52,067 nt of DNA, from NCBI RefSeq assembly GCF_025464955.1, contig NZ_JAODNM010000106.1, positions 1 to 52,067 on the forward strand, given 5' to 3'. Positions 49,284-52,067 of the stretch are shown piece after piece. Both the position numbers and the translations under genes were made by a program. The stretch is from Amycolatopsis sp. (GTDB taxonomy: Bacteria > Actinomycetota > Actinomycetes > Mycobacteriales > Pseudonocardiaceae). Each line of letters opens with the position of its first letter. Within the stretch, counting starts at the first letter, position 1. The notes under the pieces are model-generated. The model was not told the origin of the DNA, searched no databases, and saw only the letters and a list, made by a program, of their open reading frames with translations.

Positions 49284-50468
49284 GTGGATCTCTCCGATCA
49301 GGCCCCCGCGGCCGCCCTGGTGTTCCAGACGATGCTCGCCCACGGCCCGCTCACCCGGGCCGAGGTCGGTCGCCGGACCGGTCTGTCCTCCGGCGCGGTC
49401 ACGAAGGCCGCGACTCCGCTGCTGGACGACGGGTGGATCGTCGAGGTCGGCAGGCCGGCGGGAGACCGGCCCACCGGCAGGCCGGCGACACTGGTGGCGG
49501 TCCGGCCGGAGCGGGCGAGCTTCCTCGGGGTCAAGGTCACCGCGGACGAACTCATCGGGGTGATCACCGACCTCACCGCGAAGCCGATGGCCGCGCGACG
49601 CGCCAAACTGGACTCACGGGACGTCGATAGCGTCGTCTCGGCCATCGCCCGGCTCGTCAAACGTCTGATCACTGCACCCGGAATCCGCCGCGCGAGCGAA
49701 ATCCACCGTCTCGGCGTGACGATCTCCGGTGACGTCGACCGGCAGACCGGCACGGTTCACCAGTCACCGTTCCTCAACTGGCATGGTGTCCCGCTGGCGC
49801 AGTTGGTCGAGACCGCCACCGGGATACCCACGGTCATCGAAAACGACGTCCGCGCACTCACCGTCGCCGAGCAATGGTTCGGCGCGGGCGCCGGGCTGTC
49901 CTCCTTCGCGCTGATCACCGTCGGCGCGGGAATAGGGTGCGGGATCTCTCTGGACGGACGGGTCGTTTCGGGAGCACACGGGGTCTCCGGGGAAGTCGGC
50001 CACCTCCCGGTCGGCGACAGCGACCGGACGTGCACCTGCGGCAACACCGGCTGTGTGGAAGCCGTCGCGTCCACGGACGCCATCGTCGAACAGGCCCGCC
50101 AGGCCACCGGCAACACCCGGCTGACCATGGCGGAAACCGTCCGGCTCGCCCACGCCGGGGACCCGGGCGTGCGTGAAGTCTTCACCCGTGCCGGCCACGC
50201 GCTCGGCCTCGCCCTGGCCTCCGTGGCGAACCTGATCGGCCCGGAACGCATCATCATCTCGGGCGAAGGCGTCGCCTCCTACGACCTGTTCGCCGAGCAG
50301 ATTCGCCAGACATTCGCCGCCCAGGCATTCGGTGCCGCCGCCGAATGCGAGATCGTCGTCCGGCCGCTCCCGTTCGAAGAATGGGCCCGCGGCGGCGCCG
50401 CCGTTGCCGCACAACACCTTTTCGCCCCGTCGAGGAACACCAAGCAGGTCGTTGCCATTCCTCGGTAG
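49284..50468 (+). CDS. ROK-family transcriptional repressor
   Basis: A 394-aa regulator of the NagC/XylR type. The N-terminal winged helix spans 12-60 (GPLTRAEVGRRTGLSSGAVT). The ROK domain follows, with the kinase-like fold text TVIENDVRALTVAEQWFGAG, ALITVGAGIGCGISLDGRVV, GEVGHLPVGD and the zinc site CTCGNTGCVEAVAS. It lacks clear evidence of retained sugar-kinase activity. GTG at 49284. It is divergent from the GH27 gene and next to the CUT1/GH95 operon, so it most likely represses this glycan locus until a released sugar binds. Confidence 0.92.
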   Translation: MDLSDQAPAAALVFQTMLAHGPLTRAEVGRRTGLSSGAVTKAATPLLDDGWIVEVGRPAGDRPTGRPATLVAVRPERASFLGVKVTADELIGVITDLTAKPMAARRAKLDSRDVDSVVSAIARLVKRLITAPGIRRASEIHRLGVTISGDVDRQTGTVHQSPFLNWHGVPLAQLVETATGIPTVIENDVRALTVAEQWFGAGAGLSSFALITVGAGIGCGISLDGRVVSGAHGVSGEVGHLPVGDSDRTCTCGNTGCVEAVASTDAIVEQARQATGNTRLTMAETVRLAHAGDPGVREVFTRAGHALGLALASVANLIGPERIIISGEGVASYDLFAEQIRQTFAAQAFGAAAECEIVVRPLPFEEWARGGAAVAAQHLFAPSRNTKQVVAIPR

Positions 50469-50802
50469 GGCGGTTGAGCCGCTCCGGCGTACCGCTGCGT
50501 TCCTTTCGCAAGTCGGCGGCGAGTTGCGGCCTGGTCGGGCATGCAACGCGGGTGCAGACGCCATAGCGCCTGGGCTCCTGTCTACTGAAGCAAGGACCGG
50601 GGCAGCGAGGGGCGCGCGGTACGATCCGAGCGCCACATCCGTCACGCGGTGGTGCCACCGATGTCGATGTGGGCACTGAGGCTGCTGAGGCTGCTGAGGC
50701 TCAGTGCACCCGCTCCCATTCGTATCAGGGCTCCCCCGATTCAGTACCGCTGACGGCGTTAGCAACTCGACGGCGAGTTGCTGTTGTGCCGGGAACGCAG
50801 TC
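50469..50802. other. Gene-free spacer with small repeats
   Basis: I see no credible gene here. It contains three tandem GAGGCTGCT-like units (about 50680-50702) and a 9-bp perfect hairpin (AGCAACTCG at 50761-50769 with CGAGTTGCT at 50774-50782). Confidence 0.5.
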
Positions 50803-50855
50803 AGGGCTCGTCAGTGTCGCGGCCGGATGATCCGGTCGCGGCACTCACGAGCCCT
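50803..50855. terminator. Large hairpin downstream of the right DUF222/HNH gene
   Basis: Bases 50803-50828 pair with 50830-50855 with three mismatches over 26 positions. On the plus strand a GGGTTTTCTGTT tail follows. It separates the convergent ROK and DUF222/HNH genes and probably terminates both. Confidence 0.65.
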
Positions 50856-50870
50856 GGGGTGGGTTTTCTG

Positions 50871-52067
50871 TTACACGTGAACGGTGTTACGCCTCGGTCT
50901 TCGAAGCGGATCAAGATAAGCGGGCGGGATGAAGTCCGGTCTCCCGTCACCACCCATCCGCACTTCCCAACCACCACAATGCACAAGACGGTGATGCCGT
51001 TCACAAAGGAGGGTCAAGTTGTCCAGATTTGTTGGCCCGCCAAGGATCCAATACACGATATGGTGCCCGTCGCAGTGTTTGGCGTGGCTCTTACAACCGG
51101 GAAACGCGCAACCGCGGTCTCTCATGACAAGTCGTCGCCGTTGCCCGGTGGTGATGATGCGCTTGGACCGCCCCAGATCCATCTGTTCACTCTCGGTCCC
51201 GAGAACAGCGGGAATGAGCTTGCAGTCACACGCCAACATCCGCGCTTCCGCTGCCGTGATGACGCCACCGTAGTCGAGCATCGCCGTCCCGATCCCGGAC
51301 TTCAACGTTTCGTAGTCCACGGTGACCGCCACATGGACCCGGTCACCACCATGGGTCGGGATCTCGTCGACGGTCATGGCGAGGCGGATCAGGTCGACGA
51401 GAGCGTCGGCGTGGCGTTCCCATTGGCTGCGGGGGTCGCGGCCTTCCTCTTTCGTCGAGTGCGGCTTCGCGAGGGGGTCGAGGGCTGCGCGGAGTTGGGC
51501 GTAGGCGAGGTTGTCGAGCTTGCCTTTGAGGGTCGCGGAGCCGTCGCGGTGTTCCTGGAACGACAGCTCCCGCTCCGGTCTCTCCGGCGGATCCTTCGGC
51601 TCCGGCCCATCCGGATCCACCGTGTCCAGGATCCGGTCTCCGGCTTTCTTCACCTCGACCGGGGACGCGTTAACGGCAAGGTTGACCAGGATTTTCTCCG
51701 CCGCCACCCGATCTTCGTCGGACACGGTCGCGGGAATCGCGGTCATGATTTTCACGATCACGTCCACATGCGCGGGGGTCAGGGCACCGGCCAATGCCGC
51801 AAGACCGGTCAGGGGCGCGACTGCGGGAATCTCTGTCCCGTCGATGGCGTACAAGGAGTTGGTGCCGCGGGCACGGACCACGATCTGACGCGCCGCGGGC
51901 TCGGACAACCCCGTTGTATGCATCAGCCACTGCACCGTCGAGTTGTACTGATGAGTCGCCTTGATACCGTCGGTTTCGGTTTTGGTGACCACCAGACCCA
52001 GCAGCGCGGTGTACCGGTTCATCTCCCGAGTGATCGCACGCGCGTACTCGACCAGTGTCGCCGGATC
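50871..52067 (-). CDS. DUF222/HNH endonuclease family protein (13E12-like), 5' end off window
   Basis: About 398 codons up to the stop at 50871; the start lies beyond the right edge. The DUF222 helical domain covers the first 300 or so residues (GTNSLYAIDGTEIPAVAPLT, YAQLRAALDPLAKPHSTKEE). The C-terminal HNH nuclease motif is complete: CAFPGCKSHAKHCDGHHIVY then TNLDNLTLLCERHHRLVH, with paired Cys and His residues for zinc and metal. It is a diverged direct-orientation paralogue of the gene at the left edge, aligned without gaps over 896 bp. The actual DNA target and role of the family are unknown. Confidence 0.92.
   Translation of the reverse strand, partial: DPATLVEYARAITREMNRYTALLGLVVTKTETDGIKATHQYNSTVQWLMHTTGLSEPAARQIVVRARGTNSLYAIDGTEIPAVAPLTGLAALAGALTPAHVDVIVKIMTAIPATVSDEDRVAAEKILVNLAVNASPVEVKKAGDRILDTVDPDGPEPKDPPERPERELSFQEHRDGSATLKGKLDNLAYAQLRAALDPLAKPHSTKEEGRDPRSQWERHADALVDLIRLAMTVDEIPTHGGDRVHVAVTVDYETLKSGIGTAMLDYGGVITAAEARMLACDCKLIPAVLGTESEQMDLGRSKRIITTGQRRRLVMRDRGCAFPGCKSHAKHCDGHHIVYWILGGPTNLDNLTLLCERHHRLVHCGGWEVRMGGDGRPDFIPPAYLDPLRRPRRNTVHV

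Noticed and set aside
40000..50500. Complete ABC transporter
   Set aside because: No ATPase gene is present; the CUT1 system must use a shared ATPase encoded elsewhere.
1..52067. End-to-end similarity suggesting a circular plasmid or a contig closing on itself
   Set aside because: The 896-bp terminal segments differ at many positions (15 differences within bases 301-360 alone), so they are paralogues, not an overlap.
1..52067. tRNA genes, CRISPR arrays, insertion sequences, phage genes
   Set aside because: No cloverleaf-like sequence, regularly spaced repeats, transposase or integrase frames were seen on either strand.

Overview
The window is high-GC actinobacterial DNA. Dense reading frames with strong third-position GC, F420/flavin (luciferase-like) enzymes, a Tat-exported phospholipase C, a DivIVA-like coiled-coil protein and DUF222/HNH (13E12-type) endonuclease genes all fit a Pseudonocardiales organism. 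Amycolatopsis-like is my best guess, but it is an inference. There are no tRNA or rRNA genes, CRISPR arrays, transposases or phage modules. It reads as ordinary chromosome with accessory metabolic cassettes.

Both ends lie inside diverged paralogues of a DUF222/HNH endonuclease gene in the same orientation. Bases 1-896 align without gaps to 51172-52067. The left copy carries the 5' end with an SOS-like (LexA) box. The right copy carries the 3' end with the HNH motif.

From left to right: (1) 1.3-5.2 kb, an XRE-cupin regulator divergent from a tightly coupled operon (DUF3311, Na+/solute symporter, TIGR04076, luciferase-like oxidoreductase), with twin 15-bp palindromes between them. (2) 5.2-10.4 kb, housekeeping and transport: UPF0060 protein, an alpha/beta hydrolase lacking its serine, LspA, a nickel/cobalt permease with a large inverted-repeat operator candidate, and a Tat phospholipase C. 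(3) 10.6-11.6 kb, a patch of decayed genes. (4) 11.9-16.3 kb, a GntR/UTRA regulator, two flavin monooxygenases and a methyltransferase. (5) 23.6-16.3 kb on the minus strand, a five-gene SWIM/DUF5691/MoxR/DUF5682/VWA operon in which every junction is a 4-nt overlap. A divergent two-component pair follows, whose kinase has lost its phosphoacceptor histidine region. (6) 25.5-27.1 kb, CopZ and an ArsP_1-type permease with a His-rich tail, each behind a CsoR-type GC-rich palindrome. (7) 27.1-39.9 kb, divergent acyl-CoA dehydrogenases with an HxlR regulator, membrane proteins, TetR/SDR/VOC genes, a DUF4037 protein, an NAD-formate dehydrogenase with a LysR regulator, an F420 PPOX enzyme and a DivIVA-like protein. 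(8) 40-50.5 kb, a glycan-use locus: secreted GH27 enzyme, CUT1 permeases, GH95 fucosidase, AXE1-type esterase, solute-binding lipoprotein and a divergent ROK repressor.

Several long palindromes recur between genes. Three of them share one core sequence.
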